The notes beneath the pieces are model-generated. The model was not told where the DNA came from. It saw only the letters and a list, made by a program, of their open reading frames with translations, and searched no databases. From Cunninghamia lanceolata (taxonomy: Eukaryota; Streptophyta; Pinopsida; Cupressales; Cupressaceae), in contig BSBN01000297.1 in NCBI GenBank assembly GCA_027924645.1, positions 6,820,001 through 6,884,000 on the forward strand: a DNA stretch of 64,000 nt, in the 5' to 3' direction. Positions within the stretch are counted from its first letter, which is position 1, and the number at the start of each line of letters is the position of its first letter. Positions 24,441 to 36,390 of this stretch are shown here, one piece after another. The position numbers and the translations under genes are program-made.

Positions 24441-26730
24441 AGCAGGACTATCACTTTCATGGAACTAGACACTGGAGTCCCTCCTTTACACATCCACCTA
24501 CCTTATCCAAATATCCTATCAAAAAAGAGAAAAAGAGAAAAAAAAAAGTTTTAAAAAAAATGATGAAAAAAGGAAAGAGAAATCCCTTCGTCCAATGGTG
24601 AAAACCTGGTAAAGAGGTGCCTTGGATAAGTACCATGATGAAAACCTAGAAAATAGGTGTCATGTGCAAATTGATCTTCTATGTCACCTACACTTGGGGG
24701 CACATTGTCTCATCCTCCTATCATTTTCCAACTTATCACTTCCCATCCTATCATAACCTATCTTACCATTTCTATCCTACCATCCTTATCCATCCACATA
24801 CATATGCCTAGCCCATTATATCCATTCATCCTCCCTTCCTCATCTTGATCTTGATAAAGATTGGGGGCAAAATGTTGAAACAAGCTTTGGAAAAACTCTT
24901 GATATACCTCATCCCTTCCAATCCATCCTATCATCCTATCATCATCCCATTATCATAGGCCGAATCCTATCATGAGTCCTATCATCATAAGCATGGTCAT
25001 GAAAAATCCTAAGTATTGCACCTAGAATGGGGCATGCTATTCCTATGCAACATAGTCTTTTGAGATCACATCCTTTCTCTACTATCGCCCATCCCTTCAT
25101 CCATCAAATCCTACCTACCTACCTCCTTGCACCTAGACTTGGTCCTCCCTTGTCACTGGTATCTAGCACAAAGGCTACCCAAATTTGTAAATCCATTGAC
25201 ATCCCAAAACATATCAAAAAATCCAAAAAATTATAAAATGTCCTAAAAAAATCATAAAATGTCCTGAAAAAATCCAAAAAAAATCATAAAAAGTCCTGAA
25301 AAATCATTAAAAATTTATAAAATGTCCTAAAAAATCCAAAAAAAATTATTAAATGCCCTGAAAAAAATACATAAAAATTAAATATTCCCAAAAATCCAAA
25401 CAATCATGCCAAATCAATTCATCAAGTCAATTCTTCCAAATCATTCAATCAAAACCAATCACTCAATCTATCAAATCAATTCATCCATTCCTTAAACTCA
25501 ATCTAATCATATCATTTCAACCAAATCATCACTTCAAATCATCAAATCTATCAAGCATCCCAACCATCCTCCTCCATTCAAAAATCACATCAATCCACTC
25601 ATCCCTCATCCATCATCATCAATAAAACAAAATTAGAACTACATCTCATCTCTATCATTAAGTGCCTTGATCTCGTGGACACAGGTATGTAGGAAGTCTG
25701 GAGTATGAAGGAAGTGTCTAGATTCAAGCACAAATGATATTCCTCTTTCTTCCATCTCTCATCTTCTTCTCTCATCTATCTTCATCAATTCATCAATCCA
25801 TTACTTCTTCCAATCAATTCTTCCATTCATCATTCAATCATCCATCCAATAAACTCAAATCCAAGTCATCCTTTATCCATACCAGTCAAGTCAATCAATC
25901 TTGTCAAATTATCCAACCGCAATCAATGGTCTTGATCCTAGCCTTGTTGTAAACCCAATCAATTAATCAACCAATCAATCATCAATCATCCCTATGTTGG
26001 TCTAGGGATACATCATTCCCCACCATGACAACACTATCATCATCATCATCATCAATCAATTAATCACCAATTAATCATTGGTTTATAGCTTGACAGGGGC
26101 AATACCTTGTTTGTTTTTGTATCATTTGTGCATGCTTGCTTGCTTGCTTGTGTGTGTTATCTTTTTATCTTGTATTTGTATCACATTAGTATCTCTACAA
26201 CTAACATTCATATCTTGTATCTTGACAAGATTGTATTAGTCTGTAGTGCATTGGATACTCAACACCTTGGTCTCTATACCCTGGTACATAACATCTAGTG
26301 CTATATCAAACATAAGGATTACAAATCTCCAATTTTATATGCAACCATCTAAAGTTACCTTTCACCATCCATTCTTCACCTGATTGTTCAACGGTTTCAT
26401 CATCATTATTCTATTCATCACCATCTTTCTCTTCATCATCATCATCTTCATCCTGCCAAACAAGTGTGTTAGACATACATCACCCTAATTTTTCTTCTGC
26501 ACTGAACCCTACTTTTGTTTGATCCCCTCTTTCACCTGCCCAATCCCGCTTTTCTTCCTATCAACCTTAGCTTTTCATCCTTCTGTTGTCTTATCGCGAG
26601 TCAACCTAGCCTTTTTAGGTAGTCTCATTTTCCTCTCAAGGGGGCATCATCCACTAGTTTCACTGGGGCATAGCCTATTTATTTAACCTATCACATCTTC
26701 TTTGAAACAATGCCCTAATAGACATTGTCT
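24441..26730 (+). other. 3' untranslated region of element B, repeat-rich
   Basis: No protein motif. Contents: poly-purine AAAAAGAGAAAAAGAG near 24525; a pair of imperfect repeats GGTGAAAACCTGG and GATGAAAACCTAG (about 24598-24660) that also occur in D near 56290-56350; a Pro/Thr-coding-like CATCC-rich tract; an AT-rich minisatellite (25205-25390); and ATC/ATCA-rich simple sequence to 26060. Confidence 0.55.
25205..25390 (+). repeat. AT-rich minisatellite
   Basis: Irregular units of about 25-35 bases built from AAAATCATAAAATGTCCTGA followed by AAAAATCC are repeated about six times. Confidence 0.7.
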
Positions 26731-26745
26731 CAAAGAGGGGCAAAA
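26700..26745 (+). other. Hairpin and polypurine tract of element B
   Basis: CTTTGAAACAATG (26700-26712) pairs with CATTGTCTCAAAG (26723-26735) with one mismatch. The 3' arm overlaps the polypurine tract CAAAGAGGGGCAAAA (26731-26745), which abuts the LTR start TGTAGACACC. Confidence 0.8.
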
Positions 26746-27694
26746 TGTAGACACCCAAAATTGACTCGCTTCATCATTTAGCCATTTATCGCATTCTCGC
26801 ATTTGCATGCACTATGTTGTCTAACACATTTGTAATAAAAAAAATCCAATTTTCTTCTATCTCCTCATAATTAATTAAATAAGTTTTATTTAATTAATTA
26901 CTTTTCTTCATTCTCTTATCTTCCATTAATAATTAAATAATTTTAAATTATTTAATTATGTTATCCCTTCTCCTAAAAAATAAATAAAATCTATATTTTA
27001 TTTATTTCCCCCCACCATACAAATAAATTAAATAAATCTTGATTTATTTAATTTATGTTTTTTTCCCAACACTTCCTCATATTATTTAAATAAATTAAAT
27101 AAACATAGTTATTTAATTTATTTGTCCACTTTCTAAATAATAAATTAAATAAATGTGCTTATTTAATTTATTTTAGCCACCTTCCATTTCTTTCTAACGT
27201 GCACATCACTTCTAAATTGGCAATAAATCAAAAATCAAATGTTGTGAGATTTTATCAAAAGAGAAAAATCAAGTGATCTCCACCAAAAAGATGGAAATAA
27301 CTAATTTGAAAAGGCAACCTCATCCTCTCAAGGACACATGGTGTGTGCATGTTTGTTCTTCCCTCTCACTCGCTCTGTCAACCATTGATCTCTCCTTTTC
27401 ATCTCCACCATCAATCATTTATCCTCCAAGTCTATAAATGCACTCTTGTGCTCTCATTTGAGTTTCTCTTCTTCTTCCATCTTCTAAGCATTCATCTTCT
27501 ATCCTCTGCATTTTATCATTTTGCATGTCATCTTCTTACAATTTGGTTACACATTAATGAAGCAATCCACAATAAAACCAAGGACTCTCATACCCAGGTG
27601 AAATTGTTTTGGATTTTGCATGTCATTTATTTTCTTTGGGTTTGATTTCTTGAGGTTTTGGGTTGAATCTGATCTCTCTTGTTTGATCTAGACA
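26746..27694 (+). repeat. 3' LTR of element B
   Basis: It starts TGTAGACACCCAAAATTGACTCG and matches the 5' LTR piece at 9689-10146. It continues through a TCTATAAATGCACTC promoter-like box near 27430. The right end is uncertain. The open frame at 27343-27645 lies inside it and is not a gene. Confidence 0.75.
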
Positions 27695-28840
27695 TTTTCC
27701 ACCCTCTATAGCTACCTCCACCTTGTGCTCATGTCATTCAGGGAGGCCAACTGAATAGGCTCTAAAAATAAGCCCTAAACATGCTCAATGCCAAAACCTC
27801 CTCCACCACAAATCTGATATCACTTTTGGATAATCACGAACAAATCTTCAATTTGTTCTTGTCCTTGATCAATCTCCACATCATTATCTTTTATAAAAGA
27901 TGGGAACTCCTCAAATAGGTTTGTGCCATCAATTTCTATATTTTTTAGTATAGGGCTGCTATATGCTCCTCTTCATGAGTTGGGACCTCACTATTATGCT
28001 TGGTCTCACACGTCAACAACTTTCCATCATTTTCACTGCCCCTATGTTACTCCAGAACTACTAGCATCTTATATTTAGTGTGACTAGGTAGTTCATGAAA
28101 CAGGGTGGTGTCAGCAACCTCTTTTGGAGCTACTACAACAATCTCCTCCTTAATGCCCCCATGTTGTTGCAACCCATTTGCTTTAGATACTTCCTTCTTC
28201 AAAATAGGATTGCCTTCATGCTCTTACCAATTCAAAAACACAAATTTAGCCTACATTTGTCTATCCTCCCATAGCTTGTTGACTAGGTCCAATCTACTAT
28301 TTTGGAATTACTGACAAATTTTCAATCATCAAGGCTTGATTAAATTCTCCATTTTAGCCTATGTTTTAGCTATGAGACTGAGTGTATGGATGGTGCCACT
28401 CATAACCCTGAGCCAGGTTGTTTTGAATTGGAACAAGTACTCTTGATGTACTTGCAAGAGTTGATTTTATAGAGTTCAGGGGCCTAACATAGCTCAGTTG
28501 ATTTTGTCTTTGATTGTAACCCTGACAAGGTTTCCCGCTAGGCTAATAGGGCTAATTGGAAGCTTGGTGTGGCCCATTAGCTATAGGAATTAGTACCATA
28601 ATTGGCTGATTGACTAGGGCTTCTAGGAATAATGGCATTGGAGGCCTGGGAAAAATATTCCAACTAGAATAAAAAAATTCTCTACCCTAATAGCTACCTC
28701 ATAGGCATTAGGTAGTACATCCCCTATGAGAGATTGAATCATGATAGTGATATCACTATTTAGGGATCTCAATACAAGAAGGCATCCTTAGGGGAAGGTA
28801 TCACCAATGATGGGATTGTATACTAAGTCTATCAAAACTA
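27695..28840 (-). other. Internal remnant of element A
   Basis: By position this is the downstream part of A's gag region. I recognise no domain; frames are full of stops on both strands. Confidence 0.4.
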
Positions 28841-29600
28841 AAAATTAAAATCCACCATGAATTCATAAAGAGCCCTTTTTATAGTGGCCAATTGCTCTAT
28901 TAGGGACAAATGATCCCCGTTATTTTTAAAATGTTGATAGATCCTATCTCCTAACTCGTCCCATTCATGAATGGAATTTACTGGTAACCCCCTATACAAC
29001 TAAAGATATTTTCCTTTGAAGGAAGAAGCAAGGAGCCTTACTGCAACATTGTTCTTGGTGACGTAGTGGACAAAGCATATACTAGCAATATCTTGGATAT
29101 GCTTAACAGGGTAGTGGAATTTTCACCAGTGAAAAAGAGAATAGCCTTTAGAGCTGAAATTGGGATATAATCATATTGTGCAAAGTTGAGAGGGATTCCA
29201 CCATTCAAATCCACAAAGGTTCTATTTCTTAGTAGATCCATGATAGTGGTGTGAAATTTATGATGGGTATATGGAAGCCTATTCTTGATGGAGGGAAAGG
29301 CCATGACTTCCATAATAGCTTGACATACTAGAGCATTGAAAAGTAGAGATGCATTCAAATATTCTTTGAAATAAGGGTTAACAAGTCTACTTTTGAAAGA
29401 TTAGGTACATACCAGAGGAAAGTCACCAAGTAATTGAAATGCTTCTGAAAGCAAGTAAGACTAGAAAAATCATCGAAATTCTAATCTTTACAATTCTTTA
29501 AACACTCGGGCTACTTCACCAACAAATTTCTTTAGTAGAGTCACCATGGTGTTGAAGGAAATTGCCCCAAATAGTAAGATATAGTGAAGAACACACCAAA
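28840..29600 (-). pseudogene. Gag relic of element A (gypsy-type)
   Basis: On the minus strand, 29040-28850 reads NVAVRLLASSFKGKYL, a stop, LYRGLPVNSIHEWDELGD and LSLIEQLATIKRALYEFMVDFN. This is the helical core of retrotransposon gag, with its WDEL and LATIKR landmarks. Upstream, 29038-29358 is open for 106 codons and ends with the related ISALKAILFFTGENSTTLL, interrupted by frame changes. Its place just inside the primer site agrees with gag. It is non-functional. Confidence 0.75.
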
Positions 29601-29632
29601 TACTTCAATCAATGATAAAGCTCATCAAACAG

Positions 29633-29650
29633 GTCCCATCGGGCATGCAA
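29633..29650 (-). other. Primer binding site of element A, mutated
   Basis: The minus strand reads TTGCATGCCCGATGGGAC just inside the LTR start at 29655. It is close to the element D site TGGCACACCCGGTGGGAC and so probably used the same tRNA. The identity of that tRNA was not settled. Confidence 0.6.
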
Positions 29651-29654
29651 AAAT

Positions 29655-31678
29655 TGTTATCACCTAGAATTGCACCCTGCTTGAAGCCTGTTCAATCATT
29701 CCAATGACACAATGGGACTAATCTCAAGGTATGGGACCTTGTAGATGAGATCAGATCTCTAGAGAAGGTTGGTTCCTCATTATGAACTTAACATTTAGAG
29801 AAAAAGCTAAATCTAATTTTAGTGATCATAGGAAAAAGGGGAGAGAGAAACTGAAACAAAAGGGGAGGTGATGCACCAGATTTAGCTTGTTTAGTTGCAC
29901 CTGACATAGCATAATAATGATCTCAAAAATTTAAGGAAATTCACATAACTTGTGTAGGTTCAAATAGAGGTTAAAGCAAAAAGATAAAGTCTTGAAAGGG
30001 ACTATTTTATCCATAATACATAGCTTGCATCTATCAAATAAACACATTGTAAGAACAATGCGAGAGGCAAAAGTATCAGTTTATATTGATCATAGATGCC
30101 AAATAGCCGTCACAAAGGGGGAAAAACTCATTATAAGAATGAAATAGACACAAAATGATAGGCTTCCCTTCATTGCTGAATTGATATAGAGACACAGAAG
30201 GCTTGGAAGATAGCACAACTCATCAAATCCACTCAGGTTTATAAAATACCACCATGTCTGAACCTACAAATGAATTTTTCTATCTGAATAATGACCCAGA
30301 ACAACTAACAACCAAAATACATCTCAAACCTATGCATATATAGCTTTCAAATCATACTATAGTAGCCATGGATGTGGGGAAGAGTGGTCAATGAGGAAAA
30401 CTAGTTGCCCATGCTGTAATAAATTCATCTCTATGTCTTTGGTGTCTGCCCACATGGTTCTACCTTTTAAACTCACTAAAGAAGAACATTTGCCCATGCC
30501 ATGGGTATAAGAAATTCAATGCAAAAGGAACTACAGTAGCATTGGGGCACAAAAAATTAGTTTCCACAAGCAATTAGGCCTTGAAGAAGCATTAATGGTA
30601 GTCAGGAAGGTCGTTGAATAGTCCCATCACATTCTAAATAGTGAGAACGAGGAGGGCAAAACAATCGGGCCTCTACCAATTGGGCTTCCACCAAGCAATT
30701 AACCTCTGAAAGGGTGAAGAAGGAACACCCAATCTCCAAAGTCTGAAAGGAATAGAGGGAAACCATCAGGTTTCAAAGATCAAGCATTCACCCTTCTGCC
30801 TACAAAAAGGAAAGAGGAAGAGAAATATCCTGATCTCTAGCACTTGAAAGACTTATAACTTTTGGAGCTTCGTCAGACTTCAACAATTAGGCTTTCCACC
30901 TACTACCTGCTCGAAAGAAGAAGGAAGACCACCACCTAGACCTCTAAGATCTAAAACACTTGGGCAATTTATGAATTATCAAGGTGGAGTTTTGGAGCTG
31001 ACAAGAATGGCATGATAGAAGAGAGAACCTTGAAACTCTGAAGCTCTAAAAAAGGCAGAAAATACAAGGGAAAAGATAGAAAACTTTGGACTCAATTTTT
31101 TGTGGACTTCTTCCTTGCACTTCATTGGCCCCCTTTGCCAATCAGTGAACCAAGAGGTTTACAAAATGCTCACCTCACTGATTCCTTCACTTTACACTTT
31201 TGTTCTTCCTTGCTTGTCGGTGATTTGACCAATCGGCAAACCTCTCAATTGATGAACTTTTCAATTCACAAACCACTAAGTTCATCTACAAGCACTTAAT
31301 CTCTCTTCCTTTTTCTGATATCTTCTCTTTCCTTCACCTATCAATGACTTCTGTCATCAGCAAACTGACCAATTGGTGAATTGGCAAGTTTACAAACCTC
31401 CAATTTTTTGATAAAACACTTTTACTTTGCCTCCATTTTTCCCTTAAGAATTCCCCCCCACTTTGCCTTTCATCGGTAGGTTTACTTGTTGGTGAACTTG
31501 CCAGTCAGTGAACCTTCAAGCTTTTTGACAAAGCAAAATGGGCTAAGGCAAAACACTTAGAAGATTTTAGGATCTTAGGGGGCTTTTCACACGGTAAAAC
31601 ATCTAGAATTTTGGCAATATTTTTTGCAAGTTTTGGGGATCCTTGGGCTATTTTTTCCTGTGCTAAAATAAGACAACA
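29655..31678 (-). repeat. 5' LTR of element A, about 2024 bp
   Basis: The inner edge is TGTTATCACCTAG at 29655 beside the primer site; the outer edge is AAGACAACA at 31678, the same end as the fragment at 8897-8979. Near 31130-31520 it holds several degenerate copies of CCAATYGGTGAAC-like words. The full partner LTR is not in the window. Confidence 0.6.
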
Positions 31679-33850
31679 CATCCCATTTACCCCTCATAGT
31701 CCTTTCCATGTATCCACTTGTGCATACAAAAGTGTCTCACAATTATCTTTCATTAATGTGAAAATGTGTAAGCCCTATTCATTTTAATTAATGTCTTATC
31801 TTAAACTCTCCATGCCTCAACCTAACTTAATATACAAGAAGATGGGTATGAGAGTCTACTCCAATCTATCCTAGAGTCCTCACCTCCTATGGCTACATAG
31901 TCACATGCACATAAAACACATGACATGGAAAACAAGGTCTAAACAAGGCACACATAAGCCCAATTGATTCCCCCAACCCATTCCATGATAAATCTATATT
32001 CCCACAAAATACAATACACACAAAATGTGATTGTTCAATTTTCATTTTTGAAAACATATAAGCCTTTTAAAAACCATAAACTTTTCGAAGCTCCATTAAT
32101 GAGGGCCAAAGCTTCAAAATTTAGGAATCAAATTCTCAATTTTGAAGGATACAATTTTGAAGATAATATACACAACAACACACTTTTCAACTCACCTAAA
32201 CATTCCAAGAAGATTTTGGTAGTATTTCTGCACTATTTTAAATTTTCCACAAACTTGATCACATAAGAAAATAATGCTCATACAATTAAACTATGGATTA
32301 TTTCCATAAAATAAACCCTATGGAAGCACTACCATATTCTCTACCTATTGTGGGCATGGCTATAGCAATAAAATAATTAATTTAAATGGATTTATTGAAA
32401 ACAAAAGTGAGGATTACCTCTTTCCAAAGAAAACCCTAAGGAGGACAATCTTTCTTTTTTACATGCCTAGCTTCACCAAATCAACCATGATTCAAGCTAA
32501 GAAAAACAATGACAACAAATCCCCATTTGTAGAAATGGGGAAAAGAGCAAAAATTAATAATCCAAAATTTCCAATGCCCCCTAAAATGATTGTCTCCTTT
32601 TTCTTTTATTCAAAAATCCCTGACCCAAAAATCCCCCCTCCTTTTTTTCTTTTCACACTCCAAACCAACAATACTATCTATTTTATGAAAATTAACCTTT
32701 TTGCATTTCTTTCATCAACACAAGCATATTTAAATTTATTTTCACAATTGGGCAACATAGGAAAACATACATAGTTTGTGTAAAACAATAATATGATTTT
32801 CTAATTAAAACATATGTTACATTATTTTACACAACATTAAATACATTGTGAAACACATAAAACCATAATATAACCCATCACCAACATAAAATTTATTTTA
32901 TCAACACACAATAAAATATGGAAAAAATTAAATAAAATTATGCATAGAACTTAAAAACCCTACAAAAAAATGCAAACACATTTACGATTTTCACATGATT
33001 TGGGATCCAAAATCAATTGCTTTGGACTTAGGCTCATAGGGCCACACAAGGCACATCTCGTAGTGCAAACTCAAGTGAGATAGGAAATAATACATAACAC
33101 TTTTACCCAAGCCAACTACCTCCAATTAATCATTGTTGGGCAAACCTATGCCTGCACACTCAAGGAAAATATTAGATATACTTGTCCAATATAAATAGTC
33201 AAAACACATTATATAAATATATCCACCAATGAGATAATATCAAAATCTACATCCAACTAAAAATTATCTACACTACCATGATTTAGATGTACATATGGGA
33301 AATAACTCATCATAATGATGAACTCAATAGGCATGAATGACATATCAAAATGAAAATAGTGAAGATAAAACACCGCCAAGTCCAAACATAAACAAGCTCT
33401 TGTGTATGTAAATCCAAAAACATAATTCATACGCCTTGATGGAAATCCACACATTGACAAGTATGATAGTAGTACCAAAACACAACATGATCCTAAACAT
33501 ACAAAAATCCACACCTATACATATAAATCCAAAATACATTATTCATACACCTTAATGGAAATATAAAAATAACATCATCAACAACTATAATATAGTATCA
33601 AAATTCAAAATATAAAATTAGCAATAGAAAGAGGAACACATGATTGGGGCCTTACTTAAGGTTTACATCCAATGGACACCTAACACCATATCTACTCAAC
33701 CTAAGGAAAGAGAAAACATATTTGTGGTCAATTGATAATCCTATAGAGTAAGCTTTACCTTATGACACTTTCCCCCACAAGACATAGTATTACTATTTGC
33801 CACCATAATTTTAAAACTATTGTAAGCATGAACATAGCAGTATAGCTAAT
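31679..33850. other. AT-rich intergenic or unrecognised repeat
   Basis: No protein motif, RNA gene or clear repeat boundary. Short open frames at 31964-32266 and 32463-32774 have ordinary AT-rich random composition. Confidence 0.5.
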
Positions 33851-33859
33851 CAACAAGTT

Positions 33860-33912
33860 TTTTTTCTGATAAAGTTATGAGTGCTACCACCATCTATCAA
33901 GACCACTATCTT
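33860..33912 (-). pseudogene. Element E aspartic protease remnant
   Basis: The minus strand reads IVVLIDGGSTHNFI, the retropepsin active-site block of gypsy elements (usually DSGSTHNFI; here DGG). It is followed within a few codons by stops. It lies downstream of the E gag remnant in the same direction. Confidence 0.75.
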
Positions 33913-34099
33913 TTATCTTTTGAGGTAGCTAATGACCTTAAGTGTTTGGGGGAAGAGAAGCCCAGTAGAACATGAATAAAAATATGAGAATTAGGAGTGG
34001 ATCCTTGTTATAGGGAAACCAAATCATCTTCCACATCTAAAAATTCCTCAAAATCATTGGGCATTGTTTTTAAATTTCTCAAACTCACTATGATATTCT

Positions 34100-34420
34100 C
34101 ATACTGACTATGTTTGGCATAATTTAGTGACGACACCAATCAAGTCTTCATTTGCACTAGGGCCAAAGCGAATGAGGGCTTCTTTATAAAATATGTCCAT
34201 GTAAGAAATGGGTGAGTGTTATCCAACCATTGAAACCACTAAATGGATTCTTTTTCCAAGCGAAAGGATGCAATCAATACCTTTTGATCTTGGGGAATTT
34301 AATGTTCTACAAAATATTGGTCAACCCTATACAACCAACTTGTAGGATCTGTACCATTAAATTTGGGAAAGTATAGTTTAGGGGCATGGAATTCCACCTT
34401 GATTATGGGAGAGGGATCTA
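34100..34420 (-). pseudogene. Element E gag remnant (Ty3/gypsy)
   Basis: One frame reads KVEFHAPKLYFPKFNGTD followed by PTSWLYRVDQYF, then a stop, IPQDQKVLIASFRLEKESI, a stop, and WFQWLDNTHPFLTWTYF. FNG-DPTSWLYR-DQYF is a signature of plant gypsy gag. Three stops in 100 codons make it a relic. Confidence 0.88.
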
Positions 34421-35740
34421 ATTGTAGTAGTAGAGGATTGGCCCCTATCTGAACTAGAAATAAGCATTGACAATTATGTCACCTATTCTGTTAGTGAGGA
34501 GATCCTATGGTTGGTCTTCCTAATCTTTGCATTGGTTTCCTTGATCTTTGTGTCAGTGTCCAATTGCATTTTATCATTGTGGACACTAAGAGAATTCACA
34601 ATAAGCTCTAGTGGTTCCTTAGAATGGGGACCTACCACCATAGTGATGAACTAAAGGTAGCAAAAAAGGTTACTAGAAATATATGGGAAAATGATCAAGA
34701 GGCAGAGATGAGTACAATCATGGAGGTGCCTGAATGATGAAAAAGATGATCTCATCTATAAAAGGTTATCTATAGTTATATGGCAATTAAATTAACTCAA
34801 AGAGATAAGCATAATGAGACAATTTTCCAAAAGGGGTAAAAGTTGGCCTAGACTCTTTTTTTGCTAAATTTTCCATCAAAACTGATAATTTGTGTCTAGA
34901 TAAGGAGAAATTTGCTTCAAAAGTTTCAAATCTAAGAGCAAGGTGATAGACTAAACTAGTGACTAAAAAATTACAGGAGTGGAAGAATACTCTAGAATTT
35001 GGAGATGTGTTGTAGTGTAATGAAAACACTAATAGCTATCTAACTAATATCAATTACCAAATACCCAACTATAAATAAAAGATAGATTGACAATTTTTAG
35101 GATAGATGGAACATAGGTATGGATTAAAGGGAAGGCACTATGGGATGTGTTTGGTCTATGATCTCACCAATATATTTATCCCATTCATAAATAGTGTTAG
35201 CCTAATGTTTTAGAGTGTTAACGACAAAGGATTAGGACTGTACCCATAGCCCACTATCCTATCTCCAATGTATGTGGTGATTAACTTATTGGGGCTAATC
35301 ACTTACTAGTGCATCACCAAATTTATATGGTTGAAGGCTCTATAGGGCTAGGTAATTAAAAATCATAGGGGTATTTCAATATACGTAAAGATACATGGAG
35401 GTGCACAACTATATACAGAGACTCTATGAGGACTAGTTATTGGAGCTAAAATACTCCTCACTTCACTAAACTGTTAATGGGGAATCCAACCTAGCCAAGA
35501 ATAATAGATCTTCTAAGGATATTTGAAAACCCCTAGAATAGGATTTCTAACCTAAAAAGAAAAAGAAACTACTAGCAAGGAAAAGAATATTGGCAAAACT
35601 CAGGTAATAGAATTAGTGTGAATGTAGTTTTAACCACTTTCTGATCATCAAAATCTCTCTAGGGCAAGGTGAGAGCATACAATGGATAGTTATATATGGC
35701 TCTAATTTGGTAAATTTTCTTATAGAAATGGCATTGGAAA
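34421..35740 (-). other. Element E leader and gag N-terminal region
   Basis: It lies between the primer site and the gag core. The frame at 34787-35029 includes LRFETFEANFSLSRHKLSVLMENLA, plausibly the coiled N-terminus of gag. The remainder is without recognisable features. Confidence 0.4.
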
Positions 35741-35742
35741 GA

Positions 35743-35753
35743 GCTTTGATACC
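35743..35753 (-). other. Primer binding site of element E
   Basis: The minus strand reads GGTATCAAAGC, one change from the initiator tRNA-Met site GGTATCAGAGC, three bases inside the LTR end TTCATTACA. Confidence 0.7.
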
Positions 35754-35756
35754 GCT

Positions 35757-36100
35757 TGTAATGAACTTTCAAAGTAAAATAAACTAAACACACAAAAATA
35801 TGCAAAAAAGAGAGCAACATAATGCTTTTATTATCTTCACAATGCCACTTTGAGGGGTAACATCCCAATAGAAAATACACTCCAATTATAGATATCCAAG
35901 ATACCTTCCATATGGAAAGTCATTACAATATATAAAGTCTTTTCAAAGACAATTCCTACCATCACATTCATGTGGGATAATTACTTTATTCTAATTAACT
36001 AGTGGGATAACTTACAAGACATATTCATCCACTTTTATTTATTATTACATATGGGTGATTTACAAAGCATATGTACCCTACTAATACTAACTACTATATA
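35757..36100 (-). repeat. LTR of element E, about 340 bp
   Basis: Its inner edge (TGTAATGAAC on the plus strand) abuts the primer site. On the minus strand it has a TTTATATATTG promoter-like box near 35920. The outer edge is near 36100, where integrase coding sequence begins, and is not exact. It therefore sits between an integrase end on one side and a leader plus gag on the other. Confidence 0.5.
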
Positions 36101-36104
36101 GTAT

Positions 36105-36390
36105 AATGGGGTTCGTGTTCATATTCTTCTTTTGTTTCTTCAAGGACATTTGCTTATATGATTGCAACCTCAAAAAACCAAATCTACTACTTCATAACTC
36201 ATTTCACTATGGTGTTGGTCAACTTGTTATTTCATTCAATTTTATACCATGGATAAACTCTTAATGAAACTAGAAAGTACTTATTTTTTATGATGCATGT
36301 GATATTCCACAACCTAAACCCTTGGTGTAGCCTTCAATGATGATGTGATGGATGGGGGATGGTATCCATACAATGCCATAAATGGGGGCA
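36105..36390 (-). pseudogene. Element E integrase C-terminal part
   Basis: The minus strand reads MALYGYHPPSITSSLKATPR, then VVEYHMHHKK and QVDQHHSEMSYEVVDLVF, the C-terminal integrase block of gypsy elements (ALYGY-PPSI, QAD-HRSER-F-VGDWVF). It is the continuation of the integrase at 45856-46560, split by element F. Confidence 0.85.

Larger units (their letters stand above)
9689..27694 (+). mobile_element. Element B: non-autonomous LTR retrotransposon, hit by copia LTR and chromovirus C
   Basis: A 5' LTR piece starts TGTAGACACCC at 9689, and the 3' LTR starts with the same sequence at 26746 after a polypurine tract. Between them, excluding nested insertions, are a leader and Pro/Ser-rich reading frames homologous to those of element D. 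No protease, reverse transcriptase or integrase is visible. The 5' LTR is cut at 10146 by a copia LTR and its remainder, with the primer site, was not found. The right end (27694) is a guess from a CTAGACA ending; I could not confirm a target-site duplication. Confidence 0.75.

Noticed and set aside
27343..27645. A 100-codon Leu/His-rich open frame.
   Set aside because: It is inside the 3' LTR of element B, with no domain and ordinary composition for CT-rich LTR sequence.
30240..31560. Possible host exon in the gene-poor stretch with normal base composition.
   Set aside because: It falls between the primer site at 29650 and the LTR end at 31678, so it is LTR sequence of element A, and no protein was recognised.
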